A DNA stretch of 36,553 nt. It comes from a virus. Made by a program: the position numbers and the translations under genes. The notes below the pieces were generated by a model. The model did no database searches, was not told where the DNA came from, and saw only the letters and a list, made by a program, of their open reading frames with translations. The stretch covers positions 1 to 36,553 of the IMG/VR virus record IMGVR_UViG_3300005536_000004. One strand, written 5' to 3'. Every line of letters starts with the position of its first letter. The stretch's first letter is position 1. This document shows, piece by piece, positions 12,515 through 22,079 of this stretch.

Positions 12515-12942
12515 TGCGCTGGGCACTGTTCATTGTGGCAGCAACCGCCCTCGCTCCCGGGCTGGCGCTCGCTGGCCTGAAACCGATTCGCATCCCGGTG
12601 GATATCGGCGGGACGGCCGGGCTTTCAGACGGGGCGATGCCTGCAAGTATTCAGAACAATCCAACCGTCGAGGATGACGTTTCGTATCCAGAATACCTCA
12701 GGGCGATCGAGCGCCTTCAGAGGTCAGCAGACCTCACGCTCGACGGCGCGTCGCGAAGCTACTTCCTCACGGGGCCAGACCAACCAGACTTGTGCGGTCC
12801 GGGTGGATGTAATCAGACAACGCCACCCGTACCGCCGGGAATGGGCGGCTGGGATGGCGCGTTCGTTTTCTACCTCGGATACACCGGCGGCGACTGGAAG
12901 GCATCTTGGGCTTTGACGAAGCAATACATGAAGGGCCACTGA
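12514..12942 (+). CDS. Secreted protein with Sec signal peptide (142 aa)
   Basis: Starts in a TGATG junction. A clear signal peptide (MRWALFIVAATALAPGLALA, cleavage at ALA|GL) is followed by a soluble domain with a Cys pair (LCGPGGC), a Pro-Gly segment and an aromatic C-terminus (FVFYLGYTGGDWKASW). It is translationally coupled to the secreted protein upstream, so the two may be made together and interact outside the cytoplasm. No family is recognised. Confidence 0.75.
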   Translation: MRWALFIVAATALAPGLALAGLKPIRIPVDIGGTAGLSDGAMPASIQNNPTVEDDVSYPEYLRAIERLQRSADLTLDGASRSYFLTGPDQPDLCGPGGCNQTTPPVPPGMGGWDGAFVFYLGYTGGDWKASWALTKQYMKGH

Positions 12943-13142
12943 TGCCCAACAGCGAGATGGACGCCCATCGGCGCCGAGCAGTGGAGTTCGCCAAGAACCA
13001 GAAGATGTTCCAGGACGCCGCGAGCGCCTACGTCAACGACAAGGGCGCGAGCGAATCATCGCTGGAGGCGGTGCGGCGCGTGGCCAAGCGTAGCGGATAC
13101 CGGCCCAAGGTCCGCATCGGCCAACATGAGGCGGACATCTAG
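12942..13142 (+). CDS. Hypothetical 66-aa helical protein
   Basis: The ATG at 12942 overlaps the preceding stop (TGATG). The product is basic and helical ([20 protein letters not shown]), with a C-terminal [14 protein letters not shown] segment. It is small and soluble. It lies between the two secreted proteins and the portal group and might belong to head assembly, but there is no direct evidence. Confidence 0.7.
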   Translation: MPNSEMDAHRRRAVEFAKNQKMFQDAASAYVNDKGASESSLEAVRRVAKRSGYRPKVRIGQHEADI

Positions 13143-13144
13143 CC

Positions 13145-13300
13145 ATGCCGCTCAAGCGCGGCAGTAGCAAGAGGGTCGTCAGCGATAACATAGCCGAGTT
13201 GATTCGTAGCGGGCGGCCGGCGAAGCAGTCGGCCGCCATCGCCTATTCCGAGGCACGCAGGACCGGGCGAGCAGGCAGGCCCAAGAAAGCGAAGTCATAG
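13145..13300 (+). CDS. Small basic phage protein preceding the portal (51 aa)
   Basis: The protein begins [20 protein letters not shown] and continues [17 protein letters not shown], ending in a Lys-rich tail. This pattern (MPLKxGSSKxxxSxNIxxLI...GxPxKQAxAIAxSxA) is a very common tiny phage protein seen near portal genes, of unknown role. Two bases separate it from the previous stop. Its TAG shares bases with a possible ATA start of the portal frame. Confidence 0.82.
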   Translation: MPLKRGSSKRVVSDNIAELIRSGRPAKQSAAIAYSEARRTGRAGRPKKAKS

Positions 13301-13392
13301 AGCAGAACGGGAGCCCAGCCCCGAGCGATCCCTGCACCGACGTTACCCGTGAGTGGGAGACGCGGAGGAAGTTCTACGCTCAGCCCTATGGG

Positions 13393-15204
13393 TTGATCGA
13401 GAAGTGCAAGGACTTCCTCTACAAGCAGCGCCACTACAAGGACGACAAGGGGCCGCAGCTCGGCTCGCGCCAGCAGCCCAAGGGCGCCGAACTCAACGAC
13501 CTCCACCGTTACAAGGTCGCCCAGATTCTCCACGGCGGACCCTACCTCGACTGCCGGCCGCGAGATCGCCGCACCGATCCGATCGCCGCCGAGTTCGCCA
13601 AGGCAACCGTTCAATCCATCGTTGAGGACAACACCAACCGATACCCCAAGGTGCGCCGCCGGGTCGTGGACGGCTCGCAGGCGGTCGGGACCTGGTACGC
13701 GATGGTGCATTGGGACGAGTCGCGCGGCCCCCACGGCAACGTCATCTTCGAGACCATCGAGCCCTCGCGGGTATTCCCAGAGGCGGGCGCACTCGACATC
13801 CATGATCCGACCTGCGAATCGGTCATCATCGAACGCCACGAGCGGCCCCGCGACATCCGGCGCAAGGCGAAGTGGAAGGACACCGACAACCTGTGGACGG
13901 ACAACCGGGGCCGCTACGGTACCGAAGCCGAATGGACGCGCGCCCACGGCAACCCGTCCACCGACGATCAGTACCTCGCCGACACGGTGACGGTGCTCTA
14001 CTGCTACTACCGGCACAGCGACGAAACCTACACCGCCGACGCCGGGCATCGTGATCTTCCGCTCGGCCAGCAATACATGGCCTGCCCGACCTGCGGGCAC
14101 AAGGACGCGGCGCACGATCGCATGCCCGACGGCTCACTACCCGACTCCGGCATGCCGTGCCCCGCGTGCATGAACAACGAGCCGCCCCAGGTGTCGTACC
14201 TGTACCGGGTGACGCGCGAGAAGCTGACCGATGAGATGAAGAAGTACCCGCGCGGCCGGCTCGTCATCGTCGCGCCCTACCAGCGCCGCACCTTCTACGA
14301 CGATGCGTGGCAGGCGCCCTGCCGCAGCTTCCCGATCTGGCAGCAGCGCGCCTACGAGTCGCCCTACGAACAGCAGGGCGGCACCGACACACTGCTCTAC
14401 TGGAGCCTCCAGTCGCTGATGGACGCGCTGCGGCGCCAGGCCTATGAGCAGATGGTCACGAGCAAGCCGATCATCATGTTCGCGGGCGGCCCGGATGGCG
14501 TGGGACTCACCGACGGCAACAACCAGCCCTTCGTCTATGACGACACCAATGGCCAGATCGCCTACGCCAACGTCACCAGCCTTCAGGGCATGGTGCAACA
14601 GTTTCAGGGCGGCGGCATGCCGGCCTCGCTCCCCTCGCTCTACCAGATACTCTCGTCCTCGTTCTATCAGACCAAGGGCACGGGCCAGGTCAGCTTCACT
14701 CCCGAGCGTTCCCGCGACGTTGCCTACGCCTCGCTCAAGCTCCAGCAGGAATCGGGCGACGTGGCGGTGGATGACCACAAGGAGACCGTGTTCGAGGACG
14801 AGGGCCTGTTCTGGGGCACGGTGCTGGACACCGTGGTCCACAACGCGCCGATTCAGTGGTTCGAGGCGCGCTTCGGCCCCGAGGCCGGGCAGGCGCTGAC
14901 CCTGCTGCGCGCCGAGGTCGGCGCCAACGTCGATGTGATCGTCGGCTCGCCGCCCGCCATCAAGCAGGGCGCGGTCGATGAACTGCGCGCACTTCAGGAG
15001 TGGGACCAACTTCAGAATCCGGCGCTGCGCCGCATCGCGGCGCGCAAGCTCGGCATCTCGCCCGCCGATGAGGCGCAGGTCGAGATGGAGCGCCAGAAGC
15101 TGATGCAAACGATGGGACCGCCGCAGGGCGGCCCAGCGATGAACGGGGGGCCGGCACCCGCACCGCCGGCAGGGATGGGCGCACCCGCTGCGCCCGCGAT
15201 GTAG
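13393..15204 (+). CDS. Portal protein
   Basis: The head-vertex portal, about 600 residues. It has a mixed alpha/beta clip and stem region (GTWYAMVHWDESRG, VIFETIEPSRVFPE), a long helical middle and a Pro/Gly/Ala-rich C-terminus. Counting from the TTG at 13393, a four-Cys insert (C231, C234, C256, C259) resembles a zinc finger. The first canonical start is this TTG, but the same frame reads sensibly upstream to 13297 (TREWETRRKFYAQPYG just before it) with no ATG, GTG or TTG. Upstream coding may start at ATA 13297, which overlaps the previous TAG. Scaffold and capsid genes follow, supporting the call. Confidence 0.88.
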   Translation: MIEKCKDFLYKQRHYKDDKGPQLGSRQQPKGAELNDLHRYKVAQILHGGPYLDCRPRDRRTDPIAAEFAKATVQSIVEDNTNRYPKVRRRVVDGSQAVGTWYAMVHWDESRGPHGNVIFETIEPSRVFPEAGALDIHDPTCESVIIERHERPRDIRRKAKWKDTDNLWTDNRGRYGTEAEWTRAHGNPSTDDQYLADTVTVLYCYYRHSDETYTADAGHRDLPLGQQYMACPTCGHKDAAHDRMPDGSLPDSGMPCPACMNNEPPQVSYLYRVTREKLTDEMKKYPRGRLVIVAPYQRRTFYDDAWQAPCRSFPIWQQRAYESPYEQQGGTDTLLYWSLQSLMDALRRQAYEQMVTSKPIIMFAGGPDGVGLTDGNNQPFVYDDTNGQIAYANVTSLQGMVQQFQGGGMPASLPSLYQILSSSFYQTKGTGQVSFTPERSRDVAYASLKLQQESGDVAVDDHKETVFEDEGLFWGTVLDTVVHNAPIQWFEARFGPEAGQALTLLRAEVGANVDVIVGSPPAIKQGAVDELRALQEWDQLQNPALRRIAARKLGISPADEAQVEMERQKLMQTMGPPQGGPAMNGGPAPAPPAGMGAPAAPAM

Positions 15205-15213
15205 GAGTGGATC

Positions 15214-15969
15214 ATGGCGAACGAACCAACCGGGACGCCTGACCCCGCAACCGGGACGACCGCACCAGCGGCTGACGGCGCTGCGAGTGGTCCGGCTGGC
15301 GGCGCTGGTGCCGAGACGCCGGAACAACTGAAGGCGCGCATCAACGAACTGGAGAGCCAGCGCAAGCAGGACCTGGCCCGACTTAGCTCGGGCGAGGAAG
15401 CGGCTCGCCGGGCACGGGACTTGGAACTGGAGAATGAGCGGCTTCGGAATAGCCAACCGCCACCGACCGGCTACGATCCGAACGCGCAACTCGCCCAGGC
15501 TTGGCAGATGGTCGCCGAGAACAATCCCGAACTGGCCCAGGTCGTGGCCTCAGCGTTTCAGACCACCGAGCAGCGCGTCGCCCGGGTCGAGGCCGAGAAC
15601 CGCTGGTATCGGGAACTCGGCGAGGTCAGCGACCCCAAGGAGCGCGCGGAGGTCGAAGCGCGGGCCCGGGAACTCAAGGTGAGCCCGTCATGGGCGCGCC
15701 GCGATCTGAACTCCCAGAAAACCGATGCCGCCCTCAAGGAAGCCGCCGAACTGAGGCAGCGGATCGCGGACGACGAGGCACGGAGACAGCGCGGCGTCGT
15801 GACGACGCACGCCGGCCCCGCCCCGCCTCCACCCTCCAACGCCAACGAGATGAAGTCCTCCGACTATGCCGCCAAGCAGCGCGAGCTGCAACGCGACGGC
15901 AACATGCAGGAGGCAATCGCACTCAAGGCGCGGAAGGATTCCGGAGACCTGAAGGTGGTTCCCGGATGA
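15214..15969 (+). CDS. Capsid scaffolding protein
   Basis: A 251-residue, highly charged helical protein directly upstream of the capsid gene, as for most scaffolds. After an Ala/Pro/Thr-rich N-terminus it contains coiled-coil stretches (EQLKARINELESQRKQDLAR, RRARDLELENERLRN, RVARVEAENRWYREL), a proline-rich linker and a basic helical tail ending LKVVPG. GTAGGAGTG precedes the ATG. It is expected to guide procapsid assembly and leave or be degraded before packaging. Confidence 0.82.
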   Translation: MANEPTGTPDPATGTTAPAADGAASGPAGGAGAETPEQLKARINELESQRKQDLARLSSGEEAARRARDLELENERLRNSQPPPTGYDPNAQLAQAWQMVAENNPELAQVVASAFQTTEQRVARVEAENRWYRELGEVSDPKERAEVEARARELKVSPSWARRDLNSQKTDAALKEAAELRQRIADDEARRQRGVVTTHAGPAPPPPSNANEMKSSDYAAKQRELQRDGNMQEAIALKARKDSGDLKVVPG

Positions 15970-15989
15970 TCGCGCAGGAAGGATAGAGC

Positions 15990-16844
15990 ATGGCAACGTA
16001 CGTTCCCGCGACCCAGGCTGCGAACTGGATCGAGCAGCATTGGGACTCGGAGATCGGGATCACCGCGTATCAGGAAGCGGTGGGATATCCCAAGTTCAAG
16101 AAGTTCAGCGAGAAGCCCGGCAAGACCTTCAACTTCAGGAAGCACGCCAACCTCACCACCACCAGCCCGGCCGATACGGCGGTGCTGGGCGGCACGACCT
16201 CGCTCACCTACTCGGCCAACACCGAGGCGGTGGTGCAGGCGTCGCCTTCGACCCGCTACTGCGCGGTCGAGGTGGACGAGAACATCCTGTGGCGCATGGT
16301 GACGGACCCGATGGACACGTTCCGCAAGAGCGTGGACATGTCGGTCACCGAGAAGGTGGACAACGTGGCGATGGCGCTGTTCGCCTCGCTCGCGACCTCC
16401 ACCGTCGGCGGCCCGGCCGCGAACATCAGCAAGTCTCTGGTGCTCGAAGCGCAGCGCAAGCTGGTGGTCGCCGGCAAGATGTACGTCAAGATCGGCCAGA
16501 CGCCAATGAGCTTCATCGTCAGCCACAACCAGGTGGATCAGTTGGGCTCGATCACCGACTTCATGGCGGCCAACGTGCGCGGCGACGACCGCAATCCGAT
16601 GGTCACCGGGTGGCTGTTCACGGCGCTCGGCATGAAGTTCTACGAGTCCGGCAACCTGACGAGCGACGGCAATGGAACGCATGGTTGCCTGTTCGTCGAG
16701 GATGCGTTCGGCATCGGCTGGAACAAGGAACTCACGGTCAAGCTCCAGGAGATCGAGCTGGTGCAGCGCGTCATCGCCGCCTGCGACTTCGCGGTGCTGG
16801 AGCGTTTTGATGAACTCGCGGTAGACGTGCAAACCGTGAATTAA
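15990..16844 (+). CDS. Major capsid protein
   Basis: A 284-residue protein behind the scaffold gene, preceded by an AGGA site. The N-terminal YVPATQAANWIEQHW and the segments VEVDENILWRMVTDPMD, FIVSHNQVDQL and GWLFTALGMKFYE fit an HK97-fold capsid subunit. Position, size and absence of enzymatic motifs support the call. The following genes encode virion connectors. Confidence 0.85.
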   Translation: MATYVPATQAANWIEQHWDSEIGITAYQEAVGYPKFKKFSEKPGKTFNFRKHANLTTTSPADTAVLGGTTSLTYSANTEAVVQASPSTRYCAVEVDENILWRMVTDPMDTFRKSVDMSVTEKVDNVAMALFASLATSTVGGPAANISKSLVLEAQRKLVVAGKMYVKIGQTPMSFIVSHNQVDQLGSITDFMAANVRGDDRNPMVTGWLFTALGMKFYESGNLTSDGNGTHGCLFVEDAFGIGWNKELTVKLQEIELVQRVIAACDFAVLERFDELAVDVQTVN

Positions 16845-16875
16845 TAAGGACTTACACCTACACCGGAGGCAGGAC

Positions 16876-17493
16876 ATGGACACTTTGCAGGGCAATCCAT
16901 TCCCGGTCGGAAGCATCGAGTCATTGCGAGCGGCAGGCTTGGACCCTGCGGTGTATCCGAGTTGTTCGGCGCCGCAGGGTTACGGCCGCTGTATGGGATG
17001 CGGGAGTCATCCGACCTGCATCTTCCCGTTCAAGGACAAAGGGGCTGGCACCTCGCGACCGCAGAACGTCGCGGTAGCGCGGGTCTATCGGGTCAACAAC
17101 TCGGCGATCACGCGCATCAAGCCCTGCTACCACTACATGCAGCACGATCATCCGCGCCGCTCCAGCGACCCGAACACGGCCTACGCCGTCTCGGTGATCG
17201 GCTACGAGGGCGATGAGGTGAAGATTCAGATCACCGAGAAGTTGCACGAGAAGGCGGAGACCAACTGTGAGGCGTGCCGCGAGGGGCGCTGTATGGCGCG
17301 GGTGAGCAAGATTCAGACGCTCCGCGTTCCGGAGTGGAAGCCGCCGACGGAGCAGTTCACGCAGAGCGAGTTCGCAGCGCAGGTGACGCAGCAGATGCGC
17401 GAGCGGGTCGAGCGCGAGGCGATGGGCGCACTGGTTGGGGCCAAGCTGCCGCTGGAAGGCCCTACCGTCACGGAGCCCAAGCCCAAGGAGTAG
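16876..17493 (+). CDS. Cysteine-rich head-associated protein (205 aa)
   Basis: GGAGG lies seven bases before ATG 16876. Two cysteine clusters are visible: near residues 30-48 (CSAPQGYGRCMGCGSHPTC) and near 130-140 (CEACREGRC). Between them is a beta region (AVARVYRVNNSAITRIK) and at the end a long charged helix. The protein sits between capsid and connectors and could be structural or assembly-related. I recognise no family. Two zinc sites are plausible. Confidence 0.75.
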   Translation: MDTLQGNPFPVGSIESLRAAGLDPAVYPSCSAPQGYGRCMGCGSHPTCIFPFKDKGAGTSRPQNVAVARVYRVNNSAITRIKPCYHYMQHDHPRRSSDPNTAYAVSVIGYEGDEVKIQITEKLHEKAETNCEACREGRCMARVSKIQTLRVPEWKPPTEQFTQSEFAAQVTQQMRERVEREAMGALVGAKLPLEGPTVTEPKPKE

Positions 17494-17495
17494 CG

Positions 17496-17960
17496 GTGGA
17501 CGCATTCACGCCCAACGAGACGGCGGCGAGCCTCAAGAAGCGGGTGGAGCGCACGCCTACCAAGGCGGATGTCGCGGCGATTGCCGGCCCCGGGGGGATC
17601 GTGGAACACCCTGACGGGACGTGGGAAGCGAAACTTCGGGGTCGGCAGGTTCAGGAGTTCATGGAGTTGCGCCGGCCGCGCGCCCGCAGCGATGCGGAGT
17701 TCGGGGCCAAGGCGCACGAGCAGATTCACCGCACCGAGGTACGCGGCAAGGGCGGCCAGCGCGTGCGGGTGGCCGAGCAGTTGGCAGAGCGGGTCGAGCG
17801 CAAGCACCACGCTTCCTCGGGGCGGACGGTCATCACCATCCCAGACAAGCCAATCGGATACCGCCGCCAGGATGAGGCTGGCCGCTGGTGGAGCTATCAG
17901 GGCGAGAACCGCTGGGCCGAGGTGCAGAACGTGCAGGGTCGCTGGGTTGAGGTGGCATGA
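17496..17960 (+). CDS. Hypothetical 154-aa virion-region protein
   Basis: GTG 17496 follows AAGGAG, two bases after the previous stop, so the longer frame to 17274 is rejected. The N-terminal half is helical, and the C-terminal half has a Trp-rich beta segment (GRWWSYQGENRWAEVQ). It ends in an ATGA overlap with the first connector. Unknown function, probably head completion or assembly. Confidence 0.75.
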   Translation: MDAFTPNETAASLKKRVERTPTKADVAAIAGPGGIVEHPDGTWEAKLRGRQVQEFMELRRPRARSDAEFGAKAHEQIHRTEVRGKGGQRVRVAEQLAERVERKHHASSGRTVITIPDKPIGYRRQDEAGRWWSYQGENRWAEVQNVQGRWVEVA

Positions 17961-18649
17961 GCCAGACCGCCGCCGAAACCGCCCTCAACGTGCGCCGGAT
18001 GATCGACGATCTGGACAAGGACGATTACGCCATTTCGTCGCTCAGAATGGCGAACATCATCTCGGGGGCGGTACAGGCGCTGGCGGCGCGCACCCACCAG
18101 CCGATCAATGCCTCGCCGCCGACCACCATCGTCCTGTCCAACGGAGTATTCGACTACACCATCAGCCTCGCCAACATCGCGATCCGTCAGATTCTCCTCG
18201 CATCGAATGGGCGCGATCTGGTGCGCATCCCACTTGAGGAACTGAACGCCCGCTATCGACAGGACACGAGCGTCCCGGCGGCCAGCACATCGTTCCCGAC
18301 CCATTACGCGCTCTACGAGACCAATACGCAGTTGACGCGGATTCGCGTGGGCCCGACCCCGGACGCCTCGGCCGGGACGCTGCTGGTCTACCGCGACGTG
18401 CTGCCGGCGTCCACATCTGGCGATACCAGCTCGATCCCATTCGGCAACCTGATGTGTCAGGCGGTCGAGGCCTCTGCGGCAGCGGAGTGCGTGCTGTCGA
18501 TGGTGCCCGAGGAGCGTGCCAAGCGAATGATCTCTCAGGACGTGGTGCAACTCTGGCTCAAGGGCGTCGATGATGCGGTCAAGGCCGAGAACGTGCGCCA
18601 GCGCATGATGGGCCGCAGCCAGACACACGTCGTCCAGAGGTGCCCCTAG
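17957..18649 (+). CDS. Head-tail connector/adaptor protein 1
   Basis: A 230-residue adaptor-like protein. An N-terminal helical bundle (NVRRMIDDLDKDDYAISS, ANIISGAVQALAAR) is followed by beta segments FDYTISLANIAIRQILLAS and FPTHYALYETNTQLTRIRV, and a C-terminal helical tail. It resembles the adaptor rings under the portal of short-tailed phages. The segment FPTHYALYE is echoed by IPTRYAAFK in the next gene, so the two are probably paralogous. ATGA start and TAGTG end couple it to both neighbours. Confidence 0.75.
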   Translation: MSQTAAETALNVRRMIDDLDKDDYAISSLRMANIISGAVQALAARTHQPINASPPTTIVLSNGVFDYTISLANIAIRQILLASNGRDLVRIPLEELNARYRQDTSVPAASTSFPTHYALYETNTQLTRIRVGPTPDASAGTLLVYRDVLPASTSGDTSSIPFGNLMCQAVEASAAAECVLSMVPEERAKRMISQDVVQLWLKGVDDAVKAENVRQRMMGRSQTHVVQRCP

Positions 18650-19320
18650 TGGCCGCCCCAGACCTGTCCGCAGGCATCACGCTCATCCGGTTCTGGGTGC
18701 AGGATGCGAGCGCGTCGCTTCCGGGCGTGACCGACGCCCAGATCACGCTCATCATCAACGAGAAGCTCATAACCTGGTACCGGGTCGTGGAGCAGCGCGG
18801 CGCGCGGGTCTCGCTCGGCACCTATGCTACGGGGGTGCTGGAGCAGCAGACCGATGCGGCGGCGACCTATCCCGAATTGTTGAACGTCTCACTGGGCAAT
18901 ATCGATGCCAGTACGCGCGATGACACGCTGGAGAAGATGGAGTGGAACGAGCTTCAGCAACTTCAGAAGGATAGTCCCTCGCAGGGCATCCCGACCCGAT
19001 ATGCCGCCTTCAAGGCCTCCGGCGCCGATCAGACCTGGACCATCGCGCTCCACCCGATCCCGGCCGCAGACTACGAACTGATCGCCATTGCCCGGACCTA
19101 CCCGACGCCGCTGAGTGTTGGGACCGATGTCCCCGATGTCGGCGACGCCGAGAGTTACTGGGTCTACCGCCTAGCGGCGGCCGACCTCGTCAATCCGCTG
19201 GGCGCCCCGGAACTGATGGACTACCTGCTCGGGCCGATCCCCGAGAACATCCGCGAACTGATGGGCGTCTCGCGCAAGCGGCTCGATCCGAAACGACGAC
19301 CAGAGGAGTCTGTGCTTTGA
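18649..19320 (+). CDS. Head-tail connector/adaptor protein 2
   Basis: A 223-residue protein starting at GTG 18649, which shares the G of the upstream TAG (TAGTG). Layout matches connector 1: N-terminal helices (DAQITLIINEKLITWYRVV), a beta segment IPTRYAAFKASGADQTWTI, then LHPIPAADYELIAIARTYP and a helical end. It is likely the second adaptor ring or tail-tube gatekeeper leading to the nozzle protein. Its TGA overlaps a TTG start. Confidence 0.75.
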   Translation: MAAPDLSAGITLIRFWVQDASASLPGVTDAQITLIINEKLITWYRVVEQRGARVSLGTYATGVLEQQTDAAATYPELLNVSLGNIDASTRDDTLEKMEWNELQQLQKDSPSQGIPTRYAAFKASGADQTWTIALHPIPAADYELIAIARTYPTPLSVGTDVPDVGDAESYWVYRLAAADLVNPLGAPELMDYLLGPIPENIRELMGVSRKRLDPKRRPEESVL

Positions 19321-22064
19321 GCGTCGCCGCGCTAGCCGGCCCGAGCCCGAAGCGCCTACCGCGCCGCTACGGCCTGCCGCTGGATGGCTACACCTCCAGC
19401 GTGCCCGCCCACGTCTGCCCGCCCGGGAAGCTCTGGGGCGCGCAGCCGAGCGCCCTGCGCAGCTACAATCTGCGCTACGACCCGATCGAGGGGAAGTTCT
19501 TCCGGCGCGACGGCTCGCTCACGGTGGGGGGCGCCGGCGGGATTCTGGAGGCTGGTCCGGCTAGCATGCGGGCGCGCCAGATGCTCGAACTCCACTCGCC
19601 GACGCTTGAGGACTTGGGCGACTCCTACCCGACCCACTGCCTGCTGCTGAGCCGCGAGAGCGCCACTGCCGCCAACAACAACGCGGCACTCTACCTCTAC
19701 GACACGGTGGGGCCGCAGGACTACACGCTCGGCATGGAGTTCGACGCCACCAACCACTACCCCGGCACCACCGCCGCGACCATGAACATCAAGTGCATCC
19801 CGTACATGCGGACGACGGACGGGCTTTGGGGCCGGCTCAACTCGGCGGCCAAGCGCCAGTACGCGCTCGCGGGCTCGCGCCGCATGCTGGAGATCGGCAA
19901 GCATCTCTATTTCGGCAACCTCCATTCGCTGCCGATGCGCTGGAACAAGCGCTACAACCGACTCACCTCCAGCGGCTCGCAGAACCTGCAACTGGCCCCG
20001 ACCGGGGGCATCGTGCCGATGGGTGCCATCACGCTCACCGGGGTTGGCGTCAATGCCAACGGCATCTGGACGGTCAACGACACGTTCTACTACTCCGTGG
20101 TCTACGAGTACGCGGACGGGTCGTTCTCCTTCCCGATGATGCCGCGCCCGATCAACTCGGAACTGACGACCGGGCTCCACCGCCACGTGGTCGCGGCCAG
20201 CGTCGATACCCTGGTCTGGACCAACATCCCGATCGGCCCTTCGGACGTGGTGGCGCGCTGGCTGTGCCGCACACCCAAGAAGTCCACCAACGCCGCGACC
20301 GGCGGCTCCGCCGAGCCCGAGATCAAGGACCTGCGTCCGTTCGACCGCATTCCCAACAACACGCAGACCAGCTATATCGACATCTACGGCAACGACCTCG
20401 CACTCTCGACCCGCACCGACATCGTGAACTTCGAGCGCCAGTGGCCCAATCCGGCGCGGCACATCTGGCCCTTCGATGGCCGCATCGCCATGGGCTACTT
20501 GAACCCGCACCCGGCCGCGATCCTGCTCTGCCCGAACGTCAACGTTGATGACGACTCGGCCTCGATCCTCACCAACAAGTACGAGTTCGACGTTGGCGCT
20601 ACCACGGCCGACAAGCTCACGCTCTACAAGGACAACGTCACCGACGCCGCGAGCAAGATCGACATCTCTAGCAGCAAGACGATCCAGCAGATGGTGGACC
20701 TAATCAATGCGACCACCGTCGCTGGTGCCGGAGGTAAGTGGCATGCGGCGCTGGTGCCGGGTGCCGATGGCTCGGCGCCAGCCAGTAGCCTGTGCGGGAC
20801 CTCGACGGCGGGCACCCCTGCCGGTCCGGCCGACATCGACGTGGGCGACACGTCCAAGCGCGTGCGCAGCTTCGCTGCGTCCTATCCCGGCATCGCCTAC
20901 TTCGGGACCGCCTACCTCACGGCGGCGGAGCGCAAGGGGCCGTATAAGGGCCGCTGGCGCTTCAGCGAGGGTGGCCCGCAGCTCGCCGGCTCCAACTTCG
21001 GAGATATGTGGCCGGCCGGGAATATCCGCACGGGACTGGAGTCATGGGGCATGCTGATGGGCGGCGCACCGCTGCTCGATGGCTGCATCATCTTCTTCAG
21101 CAAGGCGATCGTCTTGTTCCGCAACATCAAGAGTGGGCGATCGGGGCTGGACGAGGACTACCATCCCGACGATCTGTTCACGAACCTGGGCTGCATCGCC
21201 TGGGACTCGATCGCCTACGGCGACGGTTGGGCGGGCTGCCTGACCTCGCAGGGCTACATGGTATTTGATGGCCGCTCGGGCCAGCAGGGCCGCGCCACCA
21301 TCTCGGGCGACGTCTGGAACCCCGCGACCGGACAGGGAGAGTGGGCCTATGAGATTGCCCAGAGCGAGGCGTCTGTCGGCGTGGACAACGACGCCTCGCA
21401 CTTCCATGCCAAGGTGATGGGCGGGAAGCTCTACATCACCTACCGTTCCAACTCGGCGGTCAACGACGGCGTGTGTGACCGCACGCTGGTCTATGACTTC
21501 TCGGGCAGCGTCGCGGGGTCTGGGCTCGCTCAGGTGTTGCGCCCCGACGGAACGCCGTGGGGTTGGAGCCCGCCGAATGTGATGCAGGTCTCGGTGCTTG
21601 GCGAGGTGCGGAAGTCGGCGGGCATCAAACGCTACGGTGCGATCGAAGCGAACCTCGGCACCACCAACGGGCGCATCGACCAGACCGAAGTGAGCGGTGC
21701 GCCCGCGCAGGACAACGGCGTCAACATCGACTGCGGTGCATGGTTCTGCGAGGACCTGGCCGAGGAGATGCGGAAGAAGCGTGCGCAGCAGGCGTGGGTG
21801 GTCTATAAGTGCAACGGCACGGGGATGAAGTTTCACTTCCGCCGCACCAACGGATCATCGTCAGTCACGGAGACTGGCGGAGGACTGCCACTGCCAAGCA
21901 CGGGATCGGGAACCTTCAGTCGCACACGCGTGCCGTTGCCGCAGAACGCGCGAGCCCCGGCGGTCGGGAATCAGATTCGGCTCTCTGAGGACGGCACGGC
22001 GACCACGCCCCCGGAAGTCTGGGGGGCCGAGCTCGATGAAGTCATCACGGCGTCGTATGACTAA
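19317..22064 (+). CDS. Large tail nozzle (tail tubular B-like) protein
   Basis: A 915-residue protein initiated at TTG 19317 in a TTGA overlap. It is beta-rich with repeated aromatic strands separated by Gly/Asn/Asp turns (HLYFGNLHSLPMRW, AAILLCPNVNVDD, GCLTSQGYMVFDG, KLYITYRSN), consistent with a beta-propeller-like nozzle of podovirus tails. Size, position after two adaptors and absence of tape-measure coiled coils support this. It carries few cysteines late in the chain (DCGAWFCEDL). Confidence 0.8.
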   Translation: MSVAALAGPSPKRLPRRYGLPLDGYTSSVPAHVCPPGKLWGAQPSALRSYNLRYDPIEGKFFRRDGSLTVGGAGGILEAGPASMRARQMLELHSPTLEDLGDSYPTHCLLLSRESATAANNNAALYLYDTVGPQDYTLGMEFDATNHYPGTTAATMNIKCIPYMRTTDGLWGRLNSAAKRQYALAGSRRMLEIGKHLYFGNLHSLPMRWNKRYNRLTSSGSQNLQLAPTGGIVPMGAITLTGVGVNANGIWTVNDTFYYSVVYEYADGSFSFPMMPRPINSELTTGLHRHVVAASVDTLVWTNIPIGPSDVVARWLCRTPKKSTNAATGGSAEPEIKDLRPFDRIPNNTQTSYIDIYGNDLALSTRTDIVNFERQWPNPARHIWPFDGRIAMGYLNPHPAAILLCPNVNVDDDSASILTNKYEFDVGATTADKLTLYKDNVTDAASKIDISSSKTIQQMVDLINATTVAGAGGKWHAALVPGADGSAPASSLCGTSTAGTPAGPADIDVGDTSKRVRSFAASYPGIAYFGTAYLTAAERKGPYKGRWRFSEGGPQLAGSNFGDMWPAGNIRTGLESWGMLMGGAPLLDGCIIFFSKAIVLFRNIKSGRSGLDEDYHPDDLFTNLGCIAWDSIAYGDGWAGCLTSQGYMVFDGRSGQQGRATISGDVWNPATGQGEWAYEIAQSEASVGVDNDASHFHAKVMGGKLYITYRSNSAVNDGVCDRTLVYDFSGSVAGSGLAQVLRPDGTPWGWSPPNVMQVSVLGEVRKSAGIKRYGAIEANLGTTNGRIDQTEVSGAPAQDNGVNIDCGAWFCEDLAEEMRKKRAQQAWVVYKCNGTGMKFHFRRTNGSSSVTETGGGLPLPSTGSGTFSRTRVPLPQNARAPAVGNQIRLSEDGTATTPPEVWGAELDEVITASYD

Positions 22065-22079
22065 CGAGGGGGTGATCTA

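Noticed and set aside
14137-15489. Long leftward frame opposite the portal and scaffold
   Set aside because: Antisense shadow of recognised structural genes, with Arg/Leu/Gly-biased composition.
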